A DNA stretch of 64,000 bases. Source: Porites lobata. Lineage: Eukaryota; Cnidaria; Anthozoa; Scleractinia; Poritidae. Below the pieces are notes generated by a model. The model had not been told where the DNA came from, did no database searches, and saw only the letters and a program-made list of their open reading frames with translations. Position numbers and translations under genes: made by a program. Each line of letters begins with the position of its first letter. Position 1 is the stretch's first letter. The stretch spans positions 2,276,001 through 2,340,000 of the forward strand of contig CALNXK010000043.1 of assembly GCA_942486035.1 (NCBI GenBank), written 5' to 3'. This document shows, piece by piece, positions 37,701-50,600 of the stretch.

Positions 37701-39576
37701 TGCAGAAATTAAATTAAAATCTAAGCACATGAGCCAAATGAAAATTTCCAGTCTCTGACTTCTTATTCAACAACACTCAAGTTGATACATATATAGAGGT
37801 ATAGAATAGTCTATCGAAAAATGGTGAATCTTGCTCAATTTTGACCAAGTCTCAAATTCTCAGAATTAAGAATAAGAGTCCTAGAATCTCAGGCTTACCG
37901 GTCTGTCTCAAAATCTTGAATAAAAATTCTGAAAATATAGGTCTCAAAGTTTCATGAGTTGTAATAATTATTGAAGTATGCTATACATTGGTCTCTGTTG
38001 GCAAAAAATGTAACCATTATTAATATAAACCATACAACCACACATATATTGTATCTGTTTGAAGGGCAGTTATGGATGGACTTTGTATATGAATAATCAT
38101 CAATTCAAAACTTCTCAGTGAAATATTGCACCACAAAATAAACAGTATTTTTTATTTTTGAGAGAAAAAATCCAACATAAATCTTTCCTATTAGACAATT
38201 TAATATGGTGAAAGGAGGTATCTGAGAAGCAATATTCTTTGAGTGACTGCATTTTAAAATAGTATAGTCTTTCACCCAAATACTCAGCTGGGATTCATAT
38301 GACCAGTTAACACTGGTGCAAAAAGCAACAAAGATCATGAGAAAATCCCTTTTAAACATAAAAAAAATACATGCAGCAATTAATTCATACTTGCACTATT
38401 TTTTGGAATCTGCTTCTTAAATTTTTATCTACAGAGTATGGACTAATCAAATATTCATGTATTAATTGTTGCCAAGATATTAAAGCACCAAGCAAAAACT
38501 TCATCTTTCTGTAAAAGTCTATTGCACAAAGTACTTTCGATCAATTAATTGGTAGGTGGGGTAGGACTTGGTAAATAAAAACTTTTCCTTTTTTCCAAGG
38601 CTTAAAATATATAATTGTATCTAAAATAAGCAACAAAAAAAAAACAAGTTACTTCCGACAAACAGCTCTTTCTTCAGCTGTTATTATAATACTGCCAGTA
38701 GCTATTATTTAGGGGCACAGATGTTGAAAAAGGCTAACTAAGTTCTGCTTTTAAATAATGAGAAACAAAACGAAGTAACAATGTTTTTCAGACCGCTCCA
38801 CAATCTCTTGAATATTGACGTTGAAACACATGTCTTCAGCAAAACGACATCAAAACATTCCCTCGGCCGATTCAGAGTAATGTAGCGGAACAAGGCTCAC
38901 ATTATAGTGTAAGATAATAAATTCAAAGTGTGACTAGGCAAATTTTCGAATTCTCACGTTATCATTTTGTAAAAATGAAAGCTTATGGACGTTGAATCGG
39001 CTACAAAAACGGGGGAAAGTGTCTGCGAGTGGGAAGGTTAGGAAAGCCACTGCTTATGACGAGTACTCTATATCTAAATGACTTCAAAAGTTTTTGCTCC
39101 TCTGTGGTAGGTAATTGCTAAGAATGACTGCATATTGTCAAGCGTTAAATAAAAACAAAACGGCAGTCATGGGTGTCAAAAGGGTTCAAAGATGAGATGG
39201 GATCGACATGGTATCGATCAATGCTCAAACTTCAGACTCACCCTGCAGCCACTTGTCTTAATCCGCCGCAATGTCCCCAAACTATTTCATGTTTATCAAC
39301 AAAAAGGTGATATCTTTGCAGAACCCTGGTTAAGTTATCTCGGGCCAAAGAACACACCTCTTCAAAATCACTTTATTCACTTAGCAAAGTAAGTTTATAA
39401 CTTATCGGCTGTGGTTTATAACGCCGAGACGGCAACTGGAATTTTATATAAAAATCACTAAGGTAAATAAACCTTCACTCACCTTCTCTCCGTACAATGA
39501 AATGGTACATAAGCGGGCACACAATCACGATAAACAATATTAAGAATCTGTTCCTTTTAAGGACTGCCCAAATCAT
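27880..39576 (-). CDS. MGAT4: Alpha-1,3-mannosyl-glycoprotein 4-beta-N-acetylglucosaminyltransferase (GnT-IV), complete, 12 coding exons, 553 aa
   Basis: Golgi enzyme (family GT54) that adds the beta-1,4-GlcNAc branch to the alpha-1,3-mannose arm of N-glycans. Coding exons in transcript order: 39576-39483, 36565-36239, 35236-35103, 34644-34598, 33703-33590, 33046-32971, 32831-32717, 31976-31846, 30094-29987, 29479-29286, 28455-28349, 28094-27880; phases agree at every junction. Type II topology: short basic N-terminus, membrane anchor about residues 11-28 (FLILFIVIVCPLMYHFIV), then a coiled-coil stem about 40-80. The catalytic domain begins with the QGVSLVFGIPTIKRE stretch and has the metal-binding acidic motif LEDD at 265-268, followed by EFSTLGFIGKLFRSSDL and DHILWVKVCNPEKD. 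The C-terminal domain (FKPSLFQHVG onward, with FKSGNLEHPGD) matches vertebrate MGAT4A/B to the end. Human proteins are 535-548 aa. I cannot separate A-type from B-type; it may be the pre-duplication form. Confidence 0.95.
29921..29945. repeat. GT-rich microsatellite
   Basis: TGTGTGTGTGCATGTGTGTG-type run in an MGAT4 intron. Confidence 0.7.
30113..30302. repeat. Imperfect ATC/CAT-rich repeat
   Basis: Interrupted CATCATCAC units over about 190 bp in an MGAT4 intron. Confidence 0.7.
30419..31625. mobile_element. piggyBac-like 1.2-kb element flanked by TTAA (copy P2)
   Basis: Left end TTAACCCTTTGCTTGCCA at 30419; right end TGGTAAACAAAGGGTTAA at 31625; inverted with two differences. TTAA at both sides fits piggyBac targeting. 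Within the element, GGGACCTAAAAGTCCC and variants (GGGACTCAAACGTCCC, GGGACTTTCAAGTCCC) recur near both ends as small palindromes. Two open frames on the minus strand (95 and 79 codons) do not resemble transposase. Non-autonomous; located in the MGAT4 intron between exons 8 and 9. Confidence 0.7.
31703..31750. repeat. (ATC)n microsatellite
   Basis: About 14 near-perfect ATC units followed by AGC units, in an MGAT4 intron. Open frames across it on either strand are products of the repeat. Confidence 0.85.
31991..32410. mobile_element. Tc1/mariner-like MITE next to an MGAT4 splice site
   Basis: Left end TACAGTAAACGCCTGCTAAT and right end ATTAGCGGGTGTTTACTGTA are inverted with two mismatches in 20 bp. 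TA at both outer edges fits TA target duplication. Inner AGGTTGTT and AGAACCT blocks recur. The 420-bp element begins 14 bp beyond the 3' splice site of MGAT4 exon 8 (exon edge 31976). Confidence 0.8.
33927..34209 (+). mobile_element. tRNA-derived SINE-like element with terminal inverted repeats
   Basis: A tRNA-like head (about 34010-34082) has a perfect 7-bp acceptor pairing GGCTTGT/ACAAGCC, a D-arm-like GAGCTCAACTGGAAGAGC and a B-box-like GGTTTGAATCC; the T stem is imperfect, so this is not a working tRNA gene. A body with GTCGCAACTGCAAAAGTTGC follows. The unit is bracketed by GAAGTTATGAATATATGAAA and its near complement at the far end, about 35 bp each. The same head and body occur on the minus strand near 63270-63495. 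It lies in the MGAT4 intron between exons 4 and 5. Confidence 0.7.
34221..34479. mobile_element. Inverted-repeat element in an MGAT4 intron
   Basis: AGGGGTAGTGGACAAAACAC at the left faces GTGTTTTGTCCACCACCCT at the right, and CCCTAAAATGGAC pairs with TCCATTTTAGGG inside. About 259 bp. It directly follows the SINE-like element at 33927-34209. Confidence 0.7.
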
Positions 39577-40369
39577 GTTTTTCACCCTGTCAAAGAGAGA
39601 GAAAATCGCTCGGTAGAGTAATCGATAACGCCGCCATGGAGTTCTTCAGTCCTTTGACTAATAGGACAGTAGATGGTACCTTATATGAGGTATTTTACCT
39701 ATCCAGCGCGTCGCGTCTTGTCTTGGTCTTGTCTCCTGATATTGACAGAAACAGCCTATGATGATTGGTTGATAGCAATGACCCCCCCTCCCCGACCCCC
39801 CGCCCCGCCACTCTGCAACCGAATTGGTATTGCAAGCTTATTCCCAGTCGTTCAAGGAGAGTTAGCGTTGATCAAAAATTCCTTCATTTTATTTTAATCA
39901 ACTAGCCCTCAGGTTCGACTCAGTTTTGGCAATAGAGAAATGACATTCATCCTCTCTTAATTATGGTACCAGCGATATTTAGCTGGTCAAGCTATCACAA
40001 GATTAAAAAAAGAAACTTGTTTAACAGCTAGATGGGTTAATCCCCTATTTGCATAAAATTACAGTTGAGTGTGAAACTGATTGAAGCACATTTACCTATA
40101 GAATTTGAACAAAAATATAAAGCAGCATTGGAAGAGAGACGGCCGTAAGAGCAAGTGGCGATCAGGCAATGCAAAGAACCGCGCTAAAATGTGATGGTCG
40201 GTTGTTGATACGATGCTGATTTAAAATTTTGATTCACTCAAGGGTAATGTTATGAAATGATTGACATCAGTCGCGTGATATGACCGGTCTAGCGAGACCT
40301 TTCCCCTGATCGATCCTTTGGGAAGGGTTAAGGAGCAAATACCTCTTTCACTATAACGCTGGCCTTAGC

Positions 40370-40775
40370 ATCGGCGAACATTGACATTGTTGCATAACTG
40401 ATTCGAAACATAAAGATTTGTATCGGAAAAACCTATCGTTTCCCTAACCTACGAAAATGAAAGGATTTTAATAAGAAACAGCTTACCTTTACAAATGTAT
40501 TTTACGTCTCTCCTGGGTGGTCCACGGGCCGATTAATGGCCGTTTTATGGGTGGTACTGTAAACGGTTTTCTCTCTATGTAAAGGTTTATATGGAGGAAA
40601 ACCGGTTACAATACAACCCATAAAACGGCCATAAATCGGCCCGTGGACCACACAGGAGAGACGTAAAACACATTTGATGTAAGGTAAGCTGTTTTGTATT
40701 GAAATCCTTTCATTTTCGTAGATTACGGAAACGATAGGTTTTTTTCCCAACAATGCCGATTTTTCGCCAATCCTC
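40370..40775. mobile_element. Long foldback (hairpin) element upstream of MGAT4
   Basis: Two arms of about 160-190 bp pair almost end to end. Key pairs: AACCTATCGTTTCC with GGAAACGATAGGTT, GAAAATGAAAGGATTT with AAATCCTTTCATTTTC, ACGTCTCTCCTG with CAGGAGAGACGT, CACGGGCCGATT with AATCGGCCCGTG, and GGCCGTTTTATGGG with its complement. The loop is near 40575-40590. Weaker pairing (CGGCGAA with TTCGCC) extends outward. The open frame on the minus strand is a by-product of the hairpin. Confidence 0.8.
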
Positions 40776-42857
40776 ATTTCGAGCTTGGGCTACCTGTGGT
40801 TGTAGTAGTCGAAATATTAACCATAACAAGACTGGCAAGAAGTACCGGGCTGATCTCGATTATATTGTTTCCTTTTTTCAAAGCTTTTATTTAAGCCATG
40901 CGCAGCCTTACATGATTGGCATGTCTTTGGTGATGCGTGGCTAGAAAATTAAAATGAAAAATGGTGAATAATGTCCAGTATACTCATTTCCGTGTATATT
41001 CATGGTCCTTGAACACATGAACACGCCTGGTACCTATGTCCTTTCAGCTCTTATTTCTAGTGTGCGGGCTCCTGGTGTGGGTTAATCAACGCAGACGAAG
41101 TTTTCTGTCGAACATCAAGAGGCTGAGTTTCACTAGGCAAATTTAGTCTCCAAGACCTTATTCATTTCCCCGAAAAAGACATTACAGCTTATCGTTATTT
41201 GTTTTGTTTTGTTTTGTTTTTACTGACCACTCCAGTTGGTTTAGAAAAAAAATTCAAAAAAAGACCAAGAAACGAAACACAACATTTCGTAAAAATTGCT
41301 TCGCAACACAGTGCCGGTGCAAGAAATAAAATTATTCAAAGTTATTACTACATAGCTTACCTCCGACACGAAGCCACTGCGTTTGGGACCACAAAAAATG
41401 TATTTGAAACTGTAAATAATAATTCTGTTCGTTTTTAAATCTGTGCAACGTACACCCGCTTAAAGTAATAAAACTAGCAAATGTTCTTTTCTCGCCGTAG
41501 GATTGCATCTACTTACTCCTTTCCTCTCCCCCACTCCCTTGCGCAAGCGGTCAACAAATGTCCCGTGGTTTTTATTCATAAACGGGCCAGCTAGACAATC
41601 TCTAAAGATAGCTTAGAGGGCCAGTGAACAGCAAGAGAGAATGATGAACGAGCTATCAAAGAACCATCTGATCACACACAGCTTTAGTGGCAAACAAATA
41701 TACGCGGACAAGAGAAAATGAGGCAGAAGAGATCAATAGGAGATGAGAGCATATACGCGCATTACGTTGACATTACATTTTAATATAAATGAGTCAAATC
41801 AAGAGAACTTAAAAAGGCTCGCTTTTATGTTATCTTGGTAAAGTGGTTAATTTTCTTTTGTCAGGAATTTTGTGATTTCATTAGAAATTTATTTAGATAA
41901 AATTTCTGTTACATTTTGTGAAAAGAAAATCATTTCCTTTTCATCTTTTTAGGTTTTGAATGGTAAAGTTTCGTATTTTAATTTGCAGTCTTTGAGATCT
42001 CAACTCTGAAACTGACGGCGTTGCCAGAGAAACTTGAATTTGGCCCAAAAGTGCGTGTTAAAGGAGAGGGGATAGGACTGAGAAAAATTCTCTGCCACAA
42101 TCAAGATCATTGCAGTATTATGATGTCTGAATGTTATCAGAGAGATTTTAATATAGTGACGTTCCGGCAAACGTCAGATTCAAGTTGAGAATTTCTCAAA
42201 ATAGAAAACGTGCAGCTCGAAACAGTCCAAAACAATTGCTATGGACGTCTATGCAGCTATTTTGCAAAGGCCCGCCTCTTAATTCCCCCACGCTCAAGTT
42301 CCTCATCTGAAACAATGTCACACTGTTTAGCATGTTTAGTAAGACACAGTATGTATGTCGGCATGACAATAGTGTAATTATCCCTGCGAATCCCCTCCTT
42401 CCTTTGAAAAATTCCTAAGTTACACCCCTAAAATAACAGAAACGTTTTCCCTCAGAGCAATGCCGTTGGAACCTTCTCTTAGCATCATTTATTGCTTAAA
42501 AACTTGCCTTGAAGCCATCAAATGATGTCAAATAAGTAGCAACAGTAGTTAAGGTAACCTTGACGTTCGCCAAAGAACTGTTAACGTAAACCTTGAACAT
42601 CTAACTAGGAAATAAAAGCACCCGTCAATCATAGACTAGCTCAAAATAGCCCTTGCGATGGGTTAAAAGGCAATTGTTTGCGCAAGATTACAAGATTAAA
42701 ATAAAGGTGATTGGATAGTCTGATCTGGGCAAAGGGCAGCGCAAAGCTGCTATGTATTTCCCGCCATTTAATTCCTTAACCCCTGTCAAGCTTGTTCTTA
42801 GATTTTTCGAAAAGCGAGACAAAACCCACGCACTGTGTAGTTTATCTGCCTATGTAA

Positions 42858-43022
42858 AGGAATCAGGATTCTAGAATCTGGGATCTGGGAAAGTTTTGCT
42901 AGTGGAATCCGAAATCTGGGAAAATATTGCTTGTAAAATCAGGAATCCCACTAACGAATGGAATCCAGTACCTGGAATCCGGAATCCAAGTCTTGGCATC
43001 CAGAATCCAAGACTGACTTGGA
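42858..43022. repeat. GGAATCC/GGAATCT-rich tandem repeat
   Basis: Degenerate repeats of GAATCTGGGA, GGAATCCGGAATCC and similar 7-mers over about 165 bp. Confidence 0.7.
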
Positions 43023-43371
43023 TTGATTTCCCTTGCATGGAGCGAAGTTTAGCACAGGCCTCCTTTCTTGCAAATGTTTATCCCGGACTGGCAACAGATG
43101 AACCTAAAACGGTGAATCTGATATAGAATTATGTAACATCAGCAAGGACAACTGCGATGCTGTACGTTATACTGACTTCTAGGTTTGTAATAGAGATGCT
43201 TATTTTAAAAGAAAACTTCCACTTTATTTGACAAGTCGTAGCTCTGAATAATTGTTGTTTAATTCGGCTATCAATTCAAAGCTATCTGCTAACCTGAATC
43301 AGGATTATAAAGAGATCCGCCGCATCCGCGATGTTGCATTAAGCTAAGTTTTTGAACGTGAACTTGTAGGG

Positions 43372-43725
43372 ACTTTAAGATCCAACGACGCGGACGGCAG
43401 CGAGAACGTCAAAAAAAAACAATAGGTTTTATAAGAAAAACAACAACTTTGCACGTGCATCACTCTTATCTGTACATTTCTTTTCCCGTTTTTGCACAAC
43501 TACGACGTGAAAATGCCTAATTTCACCTTTTATGGAGAACGTAAACAACGTAAACGTAAACAATTTCTCTTTCTGAACTTGGACATGGTCCCTAGGAATT
43601 CAACTCCAGTAGGGTTCGCCTACATTTGACAAAGTAAGTGGGTAGGAATAATTGCGATGAAGAATGAAAGGACGCAAATTCACTTTTTAAGCGACGTTCT
43701 CGTTGCCGTTGGAATGAGCACGCAC
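43372..43725. repeat. Inverted-repeat element
   Basis: ACGGCAGCGAGAACGTC near 43394 faces GACGTTCTCGTTGCCGTT near 43693; outer parts pair weakly. Interior contains GCACGTGCAT and other short CG-containing motifs. Confidence 0.6.
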
Positions 43726-44672
43726 GCGTAAAATTATGGTGCCAAGGTTTGAAATTGATTCTGAAACTCGATCTGTTTTTTTAACGCGAAAGTTGCGGTT
43801 GAAATGGTTTTGCTTTAGAGGGTCAAAAGGTAAGTTGTTAAAGATCAATCGTTGTTGCATATCGCCGTACGCGTTAAGTCGACTTAATACAAACAGACGG
43901 CCGGCGTAGAAGGTTAAAAGGTTTGAAACGGTTGATTACTTTCACTTTAATTTTACGTATATTCGGGAACTTGGCCGGGGATCAAATTAGTCGAATTAAT
44001 AGTAAAAATTGCCTACCTGGTCAATAAATCAGATTTAAGTGCCCATGCTAAGAAGAATGTTTCGATTTTCTTGCATCATACAATTTGGAATGAAATTTTT
44101 ATTCAAAGGACAAAGAGTTACCATATGGTGAGTGTGACATTTTTGTACCTTTTTCAACCAATAATGAAAGAATTGTTTAGATAACCAGTAACACCAGCTT
44201 ACATGATTGCTCTGTGTCATGGAGTCGTTTATAATGCGTCACTTGCTTAGTTGAGGGTGGTATTTTCATGTTTTTTACAGCCGCTCCTGGTTTATTAATC
44301 ACCCTACAAATAACCTTTTTTTTTCAGGAGAACGTAAGTCAGCGGGAGAGCCATCCACACGACCAGTTTCATTTACGAATATTCATCTTTTTTTCGGGCA
44401 AAAATCACTCTGAACAATAAAGGCGGGGATGGCAACAAGTTCCCTGTTAGCACAACCCTATTTTTTCTTTGCGCATACACGATAATTTTTATTTCCTTCA
44501 AATAACTTGTGCGCTATTGTTTGGCAACTGTATTTGCATATCTTCCCAAAAAAGAATGAGCTAAATTAAATTTGTCTTAAAATACACCAATTTCTTTCCC
44601 AGGAGCGACTGGGAACAAGTCCGGAAGGACACCAGGACCCAATCCCCCAAGAGTAATAGACTGCAAGGCAAA

Positions 44673-47600
44673 ATGGAGGAGGTGGACAACATTATTATCC
44701 ATACATTCAGGCAGATCGGCTGGTAAGAATACGCTATACACAGTGTTTGGCTGTCCTCTAGTCGTAATTAGACATCTTAAGGTAGTTTTTCTCTAAAATG
44801 AAGTGGAAACGGAACGTTTTGTAGCGTTATCGTGGCCAGGGGAGATTTGCAATTCATACCCTCTTCTCTTGCCGTATTGAGGTCTTTTGATATCCTCTCT
44901 CGAAAAAGTTTTGTGACGCTTAGATTTGTCTCGTTTAGCAAACCGTTTTTAAACACACAAACAAAGTACAGTACCAAAGGAGCGTATTCATGGAGCATTT
45001 TTGGTTAAGAGTGGTTAAACTCCACTAAGATTTGTTGTTAATTAATCCTCTTCTTCTCAAAATACTAGTGACATCCCTGAAGATGTCTCAAGCTTGAGAG
45101 AGTTTACGACAGCCATGATTGTTGGTGCAACATCCAAATGTCTTCGTATGATCAAAGATGATCTGCAGATTCCTTCAGTGTTGCCTGCTAGCATGTCATC
45201 CAAGTTTAGGTTGGGGACAACCTTAGCTACAGCTTGTCAGGTAGGTCTTTTGATGTGAAAAGAAAGCTGTGAACAATGGACTGCAAGACAATGGATGTAT
45301 ATACTGACAGAAGGCATAAGAATGATTTATTGAATTGGCTGGGTACCAGACATTTGGGTGGGACAAACTGCAAGGGTCTTAAAAACATAACTGATGAAAA
45401 TGTGATGGACAAAATTCTGCAAGGAAGTACAAACTCAGTGGTATTGCCAGCACCCTACACATGTACCCAGTCATGTCTTGTGTTCTGTCCTCATCAGCAA
45501 CTAGCCATACCGCTTACTTTGGTACAGTGGAGGTTCAGGGGGCGGTACTACCTATAATGGCCTATACAGGGAGGCTCCACCCAAAAGGGGTACCTTTTTC
45601 AGGCTTCAGGTATATGAAAGGGTACGGATTTTACTCGTTGAAGTATATGAAAGGGCAGGGGAATCTGTCATTTGGGTCTGTGAAAGGGCCTAAAGGGCTG
45701 AACAGATGAATTTTATGGCGTTATAAAGTCGGGAAAACATTCTATTTTTGTTATTGATTCCTATTTAAATGACAGTGCATTTACAGCAGTTAAAAGGAAT
45801 GAAAAGTTCTAAACAAGGTATGTGAAAGGGGCATCACTTCTCAATAGAAAGTATACAAAAGGGGTACCTTTTTCGTGAAAAACAGTATATAAGAGGGTAA
45901 GGGGTTGGACCTCGGGGCTGAGCCTCCCGGTATAAAAATTTGGAGGGTAAAATTCAGACTAGTGACATCGCCTTGAAACAGTGACATAAGACAGACGATT
46001 TGCAACAGTGACAGGGAAAACTGCAAATACAATAGTAAACTAGCGAAAACAACATGACTTCCTCTTCAGTACTTCAGATGAAAATTCAGATTAAGAACAT
46101 TGGGAGCCCCACTAAGAAGTCCTCACTGTGGACTTTCTTGCTATGTAAGTGTGGCCACAGCCACTTTCTGTCATTATAGTTCATCCTCTGCACCTTTTAT
46201 ATGTTACTGTCGACGTGACTAGACCAGTGGCTGTTCAACTATGAGCATATGACGAACCATCTGCTGTGTGACTTATTTCGTTGTAGGAAGTGGGTTATCG
46301 TGGGGAAATAGGATACCAAACATTCCTTTACTCCAATGAAGCAGACATCAGGAAGTTGTTCATGTTTTTAGTGGAGAATCTTCCAAAAGAGAGTTCAGAA
46401 TCAGCAAGCGAGCCAGCGATGGGTAAGTTTAACAGACTATCTGCCAACCACACTTTTTCACGGAAGTGTTTTTCTAGGACATTTAACTCTTTGATGATCA
46501 AAGAACACTTGATCTGGTCTGTAAAATGTTCATTGGGGGCGAGCATGTGGACCTGATGCAACATAAAGCAACTCTGGTAACTCTGGAAGAGGTAACCTCC
46601 CCAACAAAACCTGTCTCCAGGTGCTTGGAGAGCAGAAGGACCTGCAAACAAAATTTTGAAAAATATATATGATGAAGACCACAATGAAAAAGAAAACAAA
46701 CAAACAACACTCAACCAAGGGACTGGAGTGCAATGCCATAACGATTCTTTTATGTTGCTCATTAAAAAATCTTCCCTTATAAAGAAATGATATATTCAGT
46801 AGGAAATGGAGTAAATGTTTTCAAGGTCATTTGTGTCACAGTAAAGATGCACTGAAGCAAAATAAATTAAAGAACATCTCTGTGTAAATGTTAACTTTCT
46901 TATAAGTTGCCTAAGAATTTGAGTCTTTTTTAATATATATATTTCACATTCTTTTGGGGATTCTGAGATGACATATTTTCCTCTGTCCATATTGGTATTG
47001 TTGTTGCCTTCATTCACAGGTTCAGCTGTGATGCTCAATAGAAGGATAGCTGCCGAGTTGTCAAAGAGACTTGCTAAGCCTTGGACGCCTTCTTTCTGTA
47101 AGAAAGACAACATTAGCTGGACTGGAACTAAACCTCGAGCCTGGCATAAGGAGGTGGGTGAGAAAAGCACTAGCAAAATGAACTACCTTCTCAATACCTT
47201 CTTGTGCCTTCTGGTATGAGTACAAATAGTGCGATACTAAACGCACAGTGATGAAATAATAAAGGAACTTACAGTTATATCCCTAACATTCATCAGAATT
47301 AATGAATTTGTTGTGTAACTTAAAAATGGTTACATTAACTTCAAACTATTATCTTGATTTGCAGGGAACCAGATGTGTCAGAAGGTTTCATGCATGCCCT
47401 TTGAGAATCCCAGAAGGTTTGGGAGATTTAACCAAGAAAATACCCAAAGGTAATTTACTGTCCAGTCTTCGATACAAAAGTATTAGTATTTTATCAAATT
47501 TTCAACTAATCAAAAACACTATGCAGATCTGGGTAGTGACCAGTCATCAATATTCGTCAGACATCATTTTGCTAGGAAACCAGTAACTGTTGTGACGTCA

Positions 47601-50600
47601 CAAAATGTTGGCTGTTTTCTCAGGCAAGATAAGCACATTATATTTTTTTAATGTGCTCAGAAAATGTTGTCTGTAGTGATCCATTAACAGTAGAGAGATC
47701 CTTATCTTATTTTCCATGCTTAGCAGATTCCATGTGATATCCTACTGGTATTGATGGTACAGATCACAATCTCCAATTTTTTCCTTCAAAAGAAACCAGT
47801 AGAACCTGTTATGTTACAGAATGTTTCTGATATATTTTCCTTGTTTTTTGCTTGTGTATGCAGATGTTAAGGCATATTATGGAACTTCCTTGCCTTTTAT
47901 CACAAGTCAGCCAGCCTGTCGTCAAGATGTAGCCCCATCTGTGCTTGAAGAAAATGCGATAGCAGTCACCTTAGCAAATGAGTGGGAGAACGAGTGGAAT
48001 CAGAGTGGACTGGCATCACGACTCTCTAAAGAGGTATGCAGTGATACCGGTATATAACATTGTGAGCCAACTTTGTTTGTGTGGAAAACTACAGTGAATT
48101 GATGATCTTACTACATTGGAGACAAAAAAAGTAACATGGGCTCTATTTCAGGATTAACAGTTACCAGACACTAAAATTCATGGCTAATCCTTATTTCATT
48201 TTTTGTTAAATACTAAAAACAATAGAGCCATACAAAAGCTCAGCTCACAAGGTTTCATTTGAATGGTCACACCTTAGGATTTCATCCATTTACTCAGAAA
48301 CTGCAATAGATCTACACACAAAACAAATAGCACCATGTGAAAGAACCACTGAGGAGTTTTCATTTAAATGGTAACACCACATTACTTCATCCACTGACTA
48401 TGATGTGGAAAACGAGTGGTACAATGTGAAAGTACGGCTGAAGAGGTTTCATTTGAATGGTCACACCCTTGGATTTTTTATGACAGAAGTACATAATTAG
48501 AGTCCTTTCAATAACATTGTATTATTAATTATTAATTGTCGTGTTAATTTGGCAAAGGAATACCTGGCTCAGAAGAGAGAGCGTCTGGAAAAGAAGATCA
48601 AGCAACATCTACAGAGTGAGCTACAACGAGCAAACTTGAATGCTGTTGCTAATGCTGACCTCAGTGATATTGTATCATCTCTTTCTGGTAAGGAGTTGTT
48701 GTACTTCCAAGACCACCCTAACAAATAGGTGATGAGAATAAAAGGGAATATTTATTATTTATTTAATTGAAGTAACTTACAAATGCCTGCTGCCTCTGTG
48801 CAGGCAGGATACTTTGTCATCAACTATTTATTTTTATTTTTTATTTATTTTATTTTATTTGCCACACTAATTACAAAAAATATAGGAAAAGAAGAAGAAT
48901 CAATTGAAGAGAAGAAGGCGAAAAAGTCGAAGATGGAAAGATTTATAAACTGTTTTCATACTTACTCAATAATTTAATCTTCAGTTTTTTTTCTAAAAAG
49001 AGGAGAGGGATTGAGAGTTGATGATCTTGTTGTCAAGTGAATTAAAAACTTAGGCCCTTGAAAAAAGGGCGAGAACTTCTTCGTGTTTGTACGACAATAC
49101 GGTAGACGGTAGGCCTGGGAATTTCTTGTATTGTAAGAGTGGAATTGATTGCTTTGAGAGAAATTGTTATTAAACTTTGGAGGTAAGAATGAATTTTTGC
49201 AAGAATACATAAATTGGCCCAGTTGAAGCAAATGGATATCATTAAATTTTAGCATACCGTAATATCATTAAATTTTAGTATAACTAGCAGATATTTACTA
49301 ACAAAGGTAAATAGACTTTTACTGCACTTAACCTCAAAGAGAAATATTATTATTAATTCTCACTATTTTTACCTGATTTTCTAATTTTTTTTAAAATCCA
49401 AGATGGTGGCCAAGATGGCGACCATGTTTGGTGACATCACAGACCTCCAGCAGTGCCACCACCCATAAAATATACCCCATCTTGTAGAGAAGATCAAAGG
49501 CTTTCCACTGAAGGCAAAACCATTTCAAAATACTGCAACATATCAAAAAGTCAAGGGGGGTCCATCAACCCCCCCCCGCCCCCTTGTACCACTGTGGGGG
49601 TATGACTTTGCACGTACGTTCGAGGGTTAAGTTGTCTTAATATATGATTTTAGGCATTTTTTTCATTTCAACACATGTACCACACAACCCCCCTTCGGAC
49701 CCCTTCAATAATCAATTGGCATGAGTCTGAAATTTTGTAGGTTCTTTTGTTAAGCTCCTTAAAGGTTTTTTAGAAAACTGATTTGCCTGACTTTTAGACA
49801 AAGCATCAGGAGCTGCTGCACCATCCAAAGGGTCTCGCTTTACTCGAACAGAACAACTTCAGTTTGCCCAGGTGAGTTTGATCAATGGATGTTAATTCAT
49901 ATTGATATGTTAATGCAATCTGTCATACTAGTATTATTAATTTGGTTGTAAGGAAGGAGGTGCAAGAACGGGGGGGGGGGGGGTAATTGACATGTTATCG
50001 TCCGCAGAGGGAGTAGGAGTTGAAGGAGCTGTTTCATAAAATTTTATTAAAATTCAAATAGTGGGAGATGACGCCAAGTTGAGTGACATTAAAATAAGGG
50101 CTCAAAACATTCAAAGAAGGTATAAATAACACAGCTAATGAAAAAGAAAGCACAGATGGACAAACTTGAAGCAGATTAAAATGGATCACAATCGCAGTTT
50201 TTTAAAAAACTTGTTAGCCTAACAGTCACTCAAAGTTCATTTTTGTTGTTTGTTTGATATAATGTGTTAGAAGAGATACTTGTTTGATGCGTAGCTGTGA
50301 TTTTATCACTTACAAGAAAAGTCCTTACAAACGTCAAGTTCCTTAGTGAAAAAGGATGGGTTATAGGCTATAGTAGCTACACAGGAGTAATACAGCCCTT
50401 GTCATAGTAATTTGTTATCTTCAATTCATTGCTGTTTGTTTGTTAGGATGAAGAAAAGACAGCAGCCATGGCAGGTTTGAGTGAAGAAGGACCTCCTAAA
50501 GTAGATACTGAAGAGGTAAGATGACCAGCGCCAATTGGAAACTGAGTCCATGGCTTTCACTGTTGATGCAGTGACTGATGCATTTGAGTATCATGCGAAG

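Larger units (their letters stand above)
39577..44672. other. Divergent intergenic region between MGAT4 and CCDC22
   Basis: About 5.1 kb between the start codons. I see no coding exon. It contains a long foldback element (40370-40775), a GGAATCC-rich repeat (42858-43022) and an inverted-repeat element (43372-43725). The proximal parts should contain the promoter and 5' UTR of each gene; a C-rich stretch at 39780-39812 lies near the MGAT4 side. Confidence 0.6.

Noticed and set aside
40502..40777. 91-codon minus-strand open frame
   Set aside because: Lies across the foldback element; a by-product of the palindrome.
44320..44672. Extra coding exon upstream of CCDC22
   Set aside because: The sequence before the ATG at 44673 has splice-like signals but no conserved coding; best explained as 5' UTR.
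48248..48480. CRISPR-like array
   Set aside because: Repeat units are long, degenerate and intronic in a eukaryotic gene; a minisatellite explains them.
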